A stretch of DNA of 12,969 nt from Nanobdellota archaeon. GTDB taxonomy: Archaea > Nanobdellota > Nanobdellia > Pacearchaeales > GW2011-AR1. The DNA is taken from NCBI GenBank assembly GCA_030704765.1, contig JAUYDD010000029.1:1-12969 (forward strand). The letters are read 5' to 3'. The translations under genes were made by a program, and so were the position numbers. Shown piece by piece: positions 1-6,716 of the stretch (within the stretch, counting starts at the first letter, position 1; every line of letters begins with the position of its first letter). The notes beneath the pieces were generated by a model. The model searched no databases. It saw nothing but the letters and a program-made list of their open reading frames with translations, and was not told the DNA's origin.

Positions 1-138
1 CACCCTAAAGGTTTTTTGCCACAGCTAAAAAATCGCCTGCTGGCGAGTGTGGTTTGATTGGCCCTTGTTTTTAGGATGCTCAGAAATTAAAACAAACTAA
101 CATCCACATCTTAAAAGATGTGGTTTAATTTCTGACAT
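1..138 (+). repeat. Structured repeat, copy A (left end cut by window)
   Basis: This is the first of four related structured repeats in the window. The left part (1-63) is nearly identical to copy B, including the CACCCTAAAGG start, a T-rich/A-rich hairpin, the small CGCC-TGCT-GGCG hairpin (34-45) and the GTTTGATTGGCCC segment. The conserved junction TTTTTAGGATGCTC lies at 68-81. It is followed by an 11-bp stem (81-91 with 124-134) enclosing a perfect 8-bp hairpin (104-111 with 116-123) with loop TAAA. The copy ends in GACAT (134-138). The left closing strand (ATCAAAAAAA in the other copies) lies outside the window. The stem sequences of the right half differ completely from those of copies B and C, although the architecture is the same. 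Function is unknown: it may be a mobile hairpin element or a structured RNA. Confidence 0.85.
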
Positions 139-172
139 TATTAAATTATAAACTATATGATATTATTTTTTA

Positions 173-631
173 TTAATTATATCCTGAAACTGCTATTTTA
201 AACCATTCTTCAAACATTTTTTTTAATGCTTTAGCTTGATCTTCAGATTTTACATTCTGTCTGACATATCTATATTTTATATAATCTCTTAAAGCATTTT
301 TATCTAAATCTAATAAATCTCTACCTAGTAATTCTAATCCATATTTATTTTTACCAATACGAATAGCTTCTAATAATCTACTATGTTCATAAGGTCTTCC
401 TCTATTTCTTAATAGAGTATAAGGTGTATATAAAAAAGGTAATTTATATTCTTCAAATATTCCTTTACCTTTTTCTTTTAGTATTGAGATTTCTTCTTTT
501 GTTATAACTTGATCAATTAATTTTTTTGCAAGAGGCCTGTATAGTCTTATTTCAGTGTCTAAATAAATCTCAGGTGATTTAGGTGATATAATCACAAGAG
601 GATTTTCTTTACTAACTATTCCATTATTCAT
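173..631 (-). CDS. Hypothetical protein, 152 aa
   Basis: I do not recognise this protein. It is a soluble-looking, Lys/Arg/Glu-rich protein with no signal peptide or membrane segment. The first ~25 residues look extended (an SPKSPEIYLD stretch). Helix-prone segments follow around residues 30-60, with a Tyr/Arg-rich middle (RNRGRPYEHSRLLEAIR, about 75-91), and an amphipathic C-terminal helix ends in a short SGYN tail. The codon and base use resemble the neighbours. The ATG start is supported by a TATA-like box centred about 27 nt upstream. It lies 54 bp downstream of argS on the same strand but with its own likely promoter, so it need not be part of the argS unit. It is intact, with a stop at 173-175. 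A nucleic-acid-binding role would fit the basic composition, but no motif supports it. Confidence 0.7.
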   Translation of the reverse strand: MNNGIVSKENPLVIISPKSPEIYLDTEIRLYRPLAKKLIDQVITKEEISILKEKGKGIFEEYKLPFLYTPYTLLRNRGRPYEHSRLLEAIRIGKNKYGLELLGRDLLDLDKNALRDYIKYRYVRQNVKSEDQAKALKKMFEEWFKIAVSGYN

Positions 632-652
632 ATAAAAAATCTATATCAAAGG

Positions 653-662
653 TTTTTAAATA
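653..662 (-). promoter_or_regulatory. TATA-like box for the 152-aa gene
   Basis: On the minus strand this reads TATTTAAAAA, centred about 26-27 nt before the ATG at 631. This is the spacing expected for an archaeal leaderless promoter, and no Shine-Dalgarno sequence is seen before the ATG. Confidence 0.5.
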
Positions 663-685
663 CTATCTTATTAGAATATATATTT

Positions 686-2410
686 TCACATCTCGTCCAT
701 TGTTTCAATTCCTAAAAGATGCAAAGCATTATGCATACAAGTCCTGAATGCATCAACCAGCCTTAATCTAAAGGCTTCTTCAGATTTGTTCTTGTCGTTT
801 AGGACAGGGCATGCATGATAAAATTCATTGAAAATTTGAGCAAGTTCATGAGCATAATTTGCAATAACTGCTGGATTTAATTCTTTTTCTGACCTTATCA
901 CTATTTCAGGAAAATCAGAGATCTTTTTAATCAAGGATATTTCTTGATTTACTAAATCATGTTCTAGTTTTGTCTTTACTTTTTCTTTAGATTTATTAAA
1001 ATTCTTAGCTTTTCTTATAATTGAACTTGCTCTTGCATAGCTATATTGCAGATAAGGTCCTGTATTTCCTTCAAAATTCAAAGCTTGCTCCCAAGTGAAA
1101 TTAATGTCTTTTATTGGTTCACTTTTCAAGATTATATATTTTATTGCGCCTACACCTACTTGTTGTGGATCTCCTTTTGTCTTTCTTTTATTTATCTCTT
1201 CAGCTGCTTTTTCATTTGCTTTTTTCAACACATCTTCTAAAAGAATTATATTTCCTTCTCTTGTTGAAAGTATCTCATTACCAAACCTTATTGTTCCATG
1301 AGGAACATGCACCATATCATTTGCAAATGGATAATTCATCTTTTTCATGAATGAAAACAAGGATTCAAAATGCTCTATCTGACGAAGGTCTGTCTCATAT
1401 ATCAGCTTGTGGAACTTATATTTTTTATAACGCTCGTATGCAGCACCAATATCATATGTCAAATAAGAAGCAGTCTTATTCGAACGCAAGATGAATTTCT
1501 TTTTTTCTGGATTTTTTTCATCTGGAATAAAATATACTCCTCCTGCCTCATCTGTTTTAGCAAGACCGCTTTTTTGTGCTGTCATCACTAATTCTTTTCC
1601 TCTTCTTTCATAATATCCTTGTCCTGTTGAATCATGAAAACTCACTTTCAATAAATCATAGACTTTATCAAATCCTTTTATAGATGATTTATAGATATCT
1701 TCCCATATCTTCTTAGTTTTTTTGTCTCCTAATTCTAATAATCTTATTTTTTCTTTAGCTTTATTAGTCCATTCATTATCTATCAATTCTTCTTCTGTCT
1801 CCATCTGCACTTCAGATTTCTCTTCTTTACAGAACTTGACATATAATCTCAAGAGTTCATTTACTGGATCTTTTTTTAAAGCTTCTTTATCCAGCCATAG
1901 TTCATATGCAATAATCAATTTTCCTATATGAAGCCCTACATCTCCTAGATAATTCAAGCCAACAGACTTGTAATCAAGATAATCGTATATCCTCATCAAG
2001 GAATCTCCTATGATTGTACCTCTGATATGGCCCATATGCATTGGTTTACCAATATTAGGTGATGAATAATCCACTAATATTGTCTTTTTCTTACCAATTG
2101 ATGATTTTCCAAAATTTGAGTTAATTGAAAGTATTTTTTCAGCTAATATCTTCTTATTTATGAAAAAATTAAGATAAGGCCCCTTGGATTCCACTTTAAC
2201 GAACTCTTTTGGAAGTTTTTTAATAAGTTCTTTAGCTAAATGCTCTGCTATTATATTTGGAGCTTTTTTCTCTTTTTTTCTTAAAATAAAACAAGGAAAA
2301 GCATAGTCTCCCATTTCAATTGAAGGGGGAATTTCAATTAGGTTTTCAATTTCTTCTTTTTTTAATCGAGTTTGTTTTATTAGTAATTCAATTAATAATT
2401 GTTTAAACAT
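686..2410 (-). CDS. argS: Arginyl-tRNA synthetase
   Basis: This is a cytoplasmic class I aminoacyl-tRNA synthetase that charges tRNA-Arg with arginine using ATP. The N-terminal ArgRS additional domain covers roughly residues 1-95 and includes the EMGDYAFPCF and KGPYLNFF segments. The Rossmann catalytic core follows, with the HIGH signature as HMGH at 125-128 after YSSPNIGKP. The KMSKS-equivalent loop is LSTREGN (381-387), as in the ArgRS family, where a canonical KMSKS is often degenerate. The C-terminal anticodon-binding DALR domain starts near 445 (NFEGNTGPYLQYSYARAS) and ends in the typical LVDAFRTCMHNALHLLGIE segment. At 574 aa it is full length for this family. The ATG start is supported by a TATA-like box about 26 nt upstream on the minus strand. 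It is divergent from the zinc-ribbon gene at 2495. The identification is very secure. Confidence 0.97.
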   Translation of the reverse strand: MFKQLLIELLIKQTRLKKEEIENLIEIPPSIEMGDYAFPCFILRKKEKKAPNIIAEHLAKELIKKLPKEFVKVESKGPYLNFFINKKILAEKILSINSNFGKSSIGKKKTILVDYSSPNIGKPMHMGHIRGTIIGDSLMRIYDYLDYKSVGLNYLGDVGLHIGKLIIAYELWLDKEALKKDPVNELLRLYVKFCKEEKSEVQMETEEELIDNEWTNKAKEKIRLLELGDKKTKKIWEDIYKSSIKGFDKVYDLLKVSFHDSTGQGYYERRGKELVMTAQKSGLAKTDEAGGVYFIPDEKNPEKKKFILRSNKTASYLTYDIGAAYERYKKYKFHKLIYETDLRQIEHFESLFSFMKKMNYPFANDMVHVPHGTIRFGNEILSTREGNIILLEDVLKKANEKAAEEINKRKTKGDPQQVGVGAIKYIILKSEPIKDINFTWEQALNFEGNTGPYLQYSYARASSIIRKAKNFNKSKEKVKTKLEHDLVNQEISLIKKISDFPEIVIRSEKELNPAVIANYAHELAQIFNEFYHACPVLNDKNKSEEAFRLRLVDAFRTCMHNALHLLGIETMDEM

Positions 2411-2432
2411 GAAATAGATAATAAAACAGTGT

Positions 2433-2440
2433 TTATAAAA
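2433..2440 (-). promoter_or_regulatory. TATA-like box for argS
   Basis: The minus-strand sequence TTTTATAA is centred about 26 nt upstream of the argS ATG, consistent with a leaderless transcript. It lies in the 84-bp divergent gap shared with the zinc-ribbon gene. Confidence 0.5.
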
Positions 2441-2463
2441 TTATTTTATATCTGGGAAAACAA

Positions 2464-2471
2464 TTATAAAT
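2464..2471 (+). promoter_or_regulatory. TATA-like box for the zinc-ribbon gene
   Basis: TTATAAAT is centred about 27-28 nt before the ATG at 2495, again the leaderless spacing. No Shine-Dalgarno sequence is present. Confidence 0.5.
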
Positions 2472-2494
2472 CCTAAAATATATCTTTAATAATC

Positions 2495-2671
2495 ATGTCA
2501 GATAAAAAATGCATTTTATGCAATGAAACTATGGATGAAGAACATGGCAAATTAAAAGGCACCATAGTAAAAGTTCTAAATGAAAAGAAAAAAACTGAGT
2601 TTATTTATATATGCCCTTCATGCCAGAAACAAGAAAATTGGATTGAAAAAGCTAAAATAAAAGGTGCTTAG
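2495..2671 (+). CDS. Small zinc-ribbon protein, 58 aa
   Basis: This is a 58-residue protein starting MSDKKCILCNETMDEEHGKL. It carries two CxxC knuckles, Cys6-x2-Cys9 near the N terminus and Cys40-x2-Cys43 (ICPSCQK) near the C terminus, separated by a Lys-rich beta-type stretch. This is the arrangement of a small zinc ribbon. Proteins of this kind are common in archaea and usually bind nucleic acid or ribosome and transcription partners. A specific function cannot be read from the sequence. The ATG has a TATA-like box at leaderless spacing. The gene is divergent from argS and is followed after about 60 bp by repeat copy B. It is short and easy to miss, but the paired CxxC motifs, the promoter spacing and the clean stop make it convincing. 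Confidence 0.85.
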   Translation: MSDKKCILCNETMDEEHGKLKGTIVKVLNEKKKTEFIYICPSCQKQENWIEKAKIKGA

Positions 2672-2731
2672 ATATTTTTTAATTAAAACTTCAACATAAA
2701 ATAGTCTAGAAAATCCTATTTTAATTAGCTT

Positions 2732-2901
2732 ATCAAAAAAACAATGGGCCACTACACCCTAAAGGTTTTTTGCCACGGCAAAAAATCGCCTGCTGGCGAG
2801 TGTGGTTTGATTGGCCCTTGTTTTTAGGATGCTCGAGAATCGAAAACTGTAACATTTGCTACGACCTCACGATAAATCATGAGGTTTTCGATTCTCGACA
2901 T
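2732..2901 (+). repeat. Structured repeat, copy B (complete)
   Basis: This is the most complete copy. The outer helix pairs the A-run and ACAA-(T)-GGGCC (2735-2750, with one bulged T) with GGCCC-TTGT-TTTT (2813-2825). Inside are a TTTTTTGC-CACG-GCAAAAAA hairpin and a CGCC-TGCT-GGCG hairpin, then the conserved GTTTGATT. The conserved junction TTTTTAGGATGCTC ends at 2834. A 13-bp perfect stem (2834-2846 with 2885-2897) encloses the conserved TTTGCTACG and a hairpin with loop TAAA (2865-2869 and 2871-2872 with 2877-2878 and 2880-2884, with one C/A mismatch). The copy ends in GACAT (2897-2901). It starts about 60 bp after the zinc-ribbon stop and lies upstream of the HldE-like gene. The outer stem differs from copy C by a compensated change (GGGCC/GGCCC versus GTGCC/GGCAC). 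Confidence 0.88.
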
Positions 2902-2934
2902 AATAAATTATGGAGTTATCAATTTCTGACATAT
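2899..2934 (+). repeat. Orphan right arm of a C-type repeat, fused behind copy B
   Basis: This 36-nt segment, from CATAATAAATTATGGAG to GACATAT, matches 10347-10382 of copy C at 35 of 36 positions. In copy C it forms the loop and 3' strands of the apical TAAA hairpin and of the long right-hand stem. Here it directly follows the GACAT end of copy B and has no 5' partner strands. It is therefore the remnant of a second repeat unit, joined at the shared trinucleotide CAT. Confidence 0.8.
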
Positions 2935-2954
2935 ATGCAATAACTACATATAAT

Positions 2955-2963
2955 CTTAAAAAC
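2955..2963 (+). promoter_or_regulatory. TATA-like box for the HldE-like gene
   Basis: CTTAAAAAC is centred about 27 nt before the ATG at 2986 and resembles the box before the 152-aa gene. A second candidate, CATATAAT at 2947-2954, would give a short leader. Both lie downstream of repeat copy B and its orphan arm. Confidence 0.4.
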
Positions 2964-2985
2964 CTGCTCTAATATTTCTGTTTTG

Positions 2986-4524
2986 ATGTATGAACATAAA
3001 ATCAAGTCCATTGAAGAACTAAAAGAGATTCTTGATAGCTATAGATTTAATGGAAAAAGGATTGTCTTATGCCATGGATGCTTTGATCTTGTTCACTATG
3101 GACATATTTTGCACTTTCTAAATTCAAAAGAACAAGGAGATATTCTAGTTGTTACAGTAACTCCTGACAAATTTATTCAAAAAGGGCCAGGAAGGCCGTT
3201 TTTTAAGGAAGATATAAGAATAAAACATCTTGCAAACATAGAATGCATAGATTATGTCACACTTAATAAATGGGATACTGCAATAGAAACAATTAAGGTA
3301 TTGAAACCTCATATTTACTCTAAAGGAAAAGAAGTTTTAGATAACAAAACTATTGATGAGATAAGTTCAGAATCTTTGACTAAATCCAATCTTTCTTTGG
3401 AAATTGAAGCATTAGAATCAATTGGAGGAAAACTTCATTTAACTGATGACTTAACTTTTTCATCATCTAATATCCTGAACCAAATAGCTTCAATGCTGCC
3501 TGAAGAAACCAAGATTTACCTATCAGAGCTAAAAAAGAACTTTAACTCAGAATATATGGTAAAAGTTTTAGAATCTTTAAATGATATAAGAGTTCTTGTT
3601 ATAGGGGATTCTATTTTAGATGAATATATTTATTGCCATGTCCTGGATAAAGTTGGTAAAGAGCCAATTGTAGCTTATAAGTTCATGAGTTCAGAGACCT
3701 ATCTTGGAGGTGCTTTTGCTGTAGCAAGTGATTTAACAAGTTTCACAAATAATATTAGCTTAATAACTTGCATAGGAAAAAATAGCTATGAATTTATTGA
3801 GACTAATCTAAACAAATATATAGAAAGAAACATTTTTATCCAAAATGAATCAGAAACTTTAGTAAAAAAGAGGTTTGTTGACTATTATAAAAATATCAAG
3901 AATTTCGAGATTTATAATACAGACGGATTAATTTTAAATAAAAATACAGAAGATAAAATCATAAAATACCTTAATGATAATCTTCATAGATTTGACCTTA
4001 TAATTGTTGCAGATTTCGGCCATGGCTTTATTACTGAAAAAATTTTAGATTATTTAACTAACTGCAATAAATTTTTAGCTATAAATTGCCAATTAAATGC
4101 TGGAAATTTTGGATATAATTTTATCACAAAATATAAAAAAGCAGATTTTGCCTCCATAAATAGCAGGGAATTAAGGCTTCCTTTTCAAGAAAAAAACAGT
4201 GATATTAAAATACCAATAAAAAAACTAAGCGAGAAATTAAATCTTCATATGATCAATGTGACACTTGGAAAATCCGGGAATATATACTATCATAAAGGAG
4301 AACATTATCATGTTCCTGCCTTTACTGAAAGTCCAATAGATACTGTTGGAGCAGGAGATGAAGTTTTAGCATTGACTTCTTTACTATCTTATAAAAATGC
4401 CCATCCACAAGCAATTAGTTTTCTTGGAAATTGCATAGGTGCTCTTGCAGTAAAAATAATGGGAAATAAAAGCCAAGTGAGCCTGACAGAATTGAAAAAG
4501 TTTGTGTCTTATATTATGAGATGA
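2986..4524 (+). CDS. Bifunctional sugar-phosphate nucleotidyltransferase / PfkB kinase, HldE-like with swapped domains
   Basis: This 512-aa fusion has two enzyme domains. Residues ~1-170 form a cytidylyltransferase-like domain, with HGCFDLVHYGH carrying the HxGH motif (37-40), GRPFF, YSKGKE and a closing SSSNILN segment. Residues ~200-512 form a PfkB-type sugar kinase most like the HldE heptose kinase: GDSILDEYIY, the LGGAFAVASDL signature (240-249), and DTVGAGD (452-458), whose Asp is the expected catalytic base. In Escherichia coli HldE, which makes ADP-heptose for lipopolysaccharide, the kinase comes first; here the order is reversed. Both active sites look intact. The likely role is phosphorylation and nucleotide activation of a sugar for a glycan. 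Heptose specificity is inferred from overall resemblance only. An in-frame TTG lies one codon upstream, but the ATG fits the TATA spacing. The gene is convergent with the next one, with only 2 bp between their stop codons. Confidence 0.85.
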   Translation: MYEHKIKSIEELKEILDSYRFNGKRIVLCHGCFDLVHYGHILHFLNSKEQGDILVVTVTPDKFIQKGPGRPFFKEDIRIKHLANIECIDYVTLNKWDTAIETIKVLKPHIYSKGKEVLDNKTIDEISSESLTKSNLSLEIEALESIGGKLHLTDDLTFSSSNILNQIASMLPEETKIYLSELKKNFNSEYMVKVLESLNDIRVLVIGDSILDEYIYCHVLDKVGKEPIVAYKFMSSETYLGGAFAVASDLTSFTNNISLITCIGKNSYEFIETNLNKYIERNIFIQNESETLVKKRFVDYYKNIKNFEIYNTDGLILNKNTEDKIIKYLNDNLHRFDLIIVADFGHGFITEKILDYLTNCNKFLAINCQLNAGNFGYNFITKYKKADFASINSRELRLPFQEKNSDIKIPIKKLSEKLNLHMINVTLGKSGNIYYHKGEHYHVPAFTESPIDTVGAGDEVLALTSLLSYKNAHPQAISFLGNCIGALAVKIMGNKSQVSLTELKKFVSYIMR

Positions 4525-4526
4525 TT

Positions 4527-5480
4527 TTATTTATTTATCATATCAGGTATTGCAATGCGTATTCCTCTGAAAACAGGGAATTTATCTAAAAAAACTGGAA
4601 TAGTATCAATATTCATTTTATATAAGATTGTATGTTCTTTTAATATACCCAAATCTCCATGCATTCTTTGAACGAGTTCTTTAACAGATAATTTAGTCGT
4701 TATTTTAATTACTCCAAAAGGGCATAATTTTCTATCGTCATATAGATAGACTTCACCAATATTGAATTCTCCCCATTTAAGCTTAAATTCTTCTTTCATT
4801 TCCTCAGCTAGATGATGACTCCAATAATGCCCTAAATCAAAGTTAGAACCTCCATATTCAAGATTCTTTAATACTAAATCTGGAGTTGAACCTGGAGTTG
4901 CTATACAATTCTCTGCAATACCCACTCCTTTTGCTCTCTGGATTAATAAAAATTCACAGCCATTTGAAGCAAACAATAAATGACCTAAACCAAAATATCT
5001 TGCTCTAAAATCAAGACTTAATTGATTTTTTAATAGGATCTCTTCAATTGTTTCTCCTTCTCTATAAATTTCAGGCAATAATTCCCAAGGTTTTCCATCT
5101 AATCTTGTTGCAGCATAATCATAATAACCTCCTTGTATTACATTCATAGGAGTTGTTATTTCATCTGTTGCAATAATTACAGGACCATTAAATTTACCTT
5201 CGCTATCCCATTTTTTTCCAATAGCTTCTTTATAAAGTTTTAAAACTTCAGGAACAGAATAATTACCCTCCCTAACAATAAGCTCTAATTCGCTAATATT
5301 AGTCAATCTGTCTGTATTTACAATTGTTCTTGATAATTCTTCAAAATCCTCTATATTCTTTCCATCAAGAGAACAAACTAACTTTGTTAATGAATCCTGT
5401 CCTATTTTCGGATCTAAAGAATATGCGTATAGTTTTTGGCCTTGGCCCAAATCATGGATATAAGGTGATATTTCAGTCAT
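4527..5480 (-). CDS. Protein with a possible degenerate Nudix domain, 317 aa
   Basis: This is a cytosolic protein without signal peptide or membrane spans. The N-terminal ~160 residues are unrecognised. Residues ~165-262 resemble a Nudix fold: a strand LLFASNGCEFLLIQRAKG (168-185), a PGS turn (196-198) where Nudix proteins have PGG, and a helix HHLAEEMKEEFKL (222-234) recalling the REUxEE part of the Nudix box. The usual Gly-x5-Glu spacing ahead of that helix is not present, so metal-dependent hydrolysis is uncertain. Nudix enzymes cleave nucleoside diphosphates linked to another group, and an NDP-sugar substrate would fit the neighbours. The segment after 262 ends in a proline/hydrophobic strand region. 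The ATG has a TATA-like box about 26 nt upstream. It is divergent from the SDR gene. Confidence 0.55.
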   Translation of the reverse strand: MTEISPYIHDLGQGQKLYAYSLDPKIGQDSLTKLVCSLDGKNIEDFEELSRTIVNTDRLTNISELELIVREGNYSVPEVLKLYKEAIGKKWDSEGKFNGPVIIATDEITTPMNVIQGGYYDYAATRLDGKPWELLPEIYREGETIEEILLKNQLSLDFRARYFGLGHLLFASNGCEFLLIQRAKGVGIAENCIATPGSTPDLVLKNLEYGGSNFDLGHYWSHHLAEEMKEEFKLKWGEFNIGEVYLYDDRKLCPFGVIKITTKLSVKELVQRMHGDLGILKEHTILYKMNIDTIPVFLDKFPVFRGIRIAIPDMINK

Positions 5481-5500
5481 TTCTTTATTTAATTTTAATC

Positions 5501-5510
5501 CTATATAAAT
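5501..5510 (-). promoter_or_regulatory. TATA-like box for the Nudix-like gene
   Basis: The minus-strand sequence ATTTATATAG is centred about 25-26 nt before the ATG at 5480, the leaderless spacing seen elsewhere in the window. Confidence 0.5.
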
Positions 5511-5533
5511 ATATCTAACTTATTTGCTCTGTC

Positions 5534-5644
5534 CGAAGTTCTTCGAACTTCGTCCAGAATTGTATTTTCAGTGCAAAGATAGCTATTTTTTCTAAGTAAA
5601 TTCAGAAAAATTAGTCAAAATACTTTATAAAATCTAATTCTGGA
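5534..5644. repeat. Fold-back structure in the divergent intergenic region
   Basis: A perfect 8-bp hairpin (5534-5541 with 5545-5552, loop TTC) is directly followed by a long-range inverted repeat. TCCAGAATT (5553-5561) pairs with AATTCTGGA (5636-5644), extended by ATTTT (5564-5568) with AAAAT (5629-5633). Inside is a further hairpin, 5583-5593 with 5604-5614, with one mismatch. It fills most of the 228-bp gap between the Nudix-like and SDR genes. It is a single copy in this window and does not share the conserved junctions of repeats A-D. It could be a separate small palindromic element or a regulatory structure. Confidence 0.55.
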
Positions 5645-5677
5645 TAGAGTATATCTATTAATCCCTAAATACACAAT

Positions 5678-5686
5678 ATATTTAAA
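5678..5686 (+). promoter_or_regulatory. TATA-like box for the SDR gene
   Basis: ATATTTAAA is centred 27 nt before the ATG at 5709, fitting a leaderless start. It probably drives the SDR and the radical SAM gene that follows. Confidence 0.5.
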
Positions 5687-5708
5687 CGTATTTTTCTAAA
5701 ATATAAAC

Positions 5709-6701
5709 ATGTCAAAAGTATTGGTTACAGGAGGTTTTGGATTTATAGGAAGTGTATTGACTCCGAAATTATTAAAAAAGGGTTATGATGTTAAGATTTT
5801 GGATTCATCATTATTAGGTTTTGATAATTTAGACTTCATAAGAGATAAAATAGAAGTTATTAAAGGAGATTTAAGAGATTTAAAATGTTTAAAAAAAAGT
5901 TTAGAAGGCATAGATTATGTTATACATCTTGCAGCTATATCTAATGATGCTTGCACTGATCTTGACCCAGAATTAGCTTATGAAACTAATGTTAAAGCAA
6001 CTGAAAATTTAGTTAATCTATCAAAATCAAATAAAATTAAAAGATTTATTTATATGTCCAGTAGCGGGGTATATGGATTAAAAAAAGAAGAAGATGTAAC
6101 TGAAGACCTTATTTTGGAACCAATAACCACTTATTCAAAATCAAAAAGAGATGCAGAGAAGATAGTTTTAAAAGCAAATGATAAAGATTTCCCAACAATT
6201 GTAATAAGATCTGCTACAGCTTGTGGCTTTTCTCCAAGAATGTGTTTGGACCTGACTGTCAATATTCTAACTATACAGGCTTTGACAAAGGGGGTTATTA
6301 CTGTTTTTGGAGGAAATCAAAAAAGGCCAAATATTCACATAGAAGATATAACTGATTATTTTATTGAATTATTGGAAGCTGATGAAAATAAAATTGCAGG
6401 ACAAATATTCAATGCAGGTTCTGAAAATAAAACTGTTTTAGAGATTGCTGAAATCATAAGATCGGTTATTGGAGAACATGTTAGAATAGATGTTATCAAG
6501 TCCGAAGACAACAGGTCTTACCATATTTGTTCGAAAAAAATAAAAGATGAGCTTGGGTTATATCCTAAAAAGTCTATTAAAGATGCTGTTGAAGATATTA
6601 AAAATGCTTTTGATAGTGGTTTAATATCTGATGCAACTGATCCCAAATACTTTAAAATAGAATTATTAAAAAAGAATCTTAAAAAGATTAATAAACCTTA
6701 A
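5709..6701 (+). CDS. NAD-dependent sugar epimerase/dehydratase (extended SDR)
   Basis: This 330-aa enzyme belongs to the extended short-chain dehydrogenase family that epimerises, dehydrates or reduces nucleotide sugars in the cytosol. The N-terminal Rossmann motif TGGFGFIG (7-14, GxxGxxG) binds NAD(P). D54 in KGDLRD and the HLAAIS segment (73-78) are typical of the family. The active site has a serine-rich strand MSSSGVYG (116-123) and Y142-x3-K146 (YSKSK). The length and the C-terminal substrate region (around RPNIHIEDI) are normal. The exact substrate cannot be told; UDP-glucose 4-epimerase-like, dTDP-sugar and heptose epimerases share these motifs. The next gene starts 15 bp downstream on the same strand, so the two are probably co-transcribed. 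A TATA-like box precedes the ATG at leaderless spacing. Confidence 0.88.
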   Translation: MSKVLVTGGFGFIGSVLTPKLLKKGYDVKILDSSLLGFDNLDFIRDKIEVIKGDLRDLKCLKKSLEGIDYVIHLAAISNDACTDLDPELAYETNVKATENLVNLSKSNKIKRFIYMSSSGVYGLKKEEDVTEDLILEPITTYSKSKRDAEKIVLKANDKDFPTIVIRSATACGFSPRMCLDLTVNILTIQALTKGVITVFGGNQKRPNIHIEDITDYFIELLEADENKIAGQIFNAGSENKTVLEIAEIIRSVIGEHVRIDVIKSEDNRSYHICSKKIKDELGLYPKKSIKDAVEDIKNAFDSGLISDATDPKYFKIELLKKNLKKINKP

Positions 6702-6716
6702 TTTTTTTATAAAAAA

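Noticed and set aside
1046..1931. Several + strand open frames inside argS
   Set aside because: They are antisense to a well-supported synthetase, overlap one another in different frames, and show the Phe/Leu/Ser-rich composition expected from reading an A-rich gene backwards.
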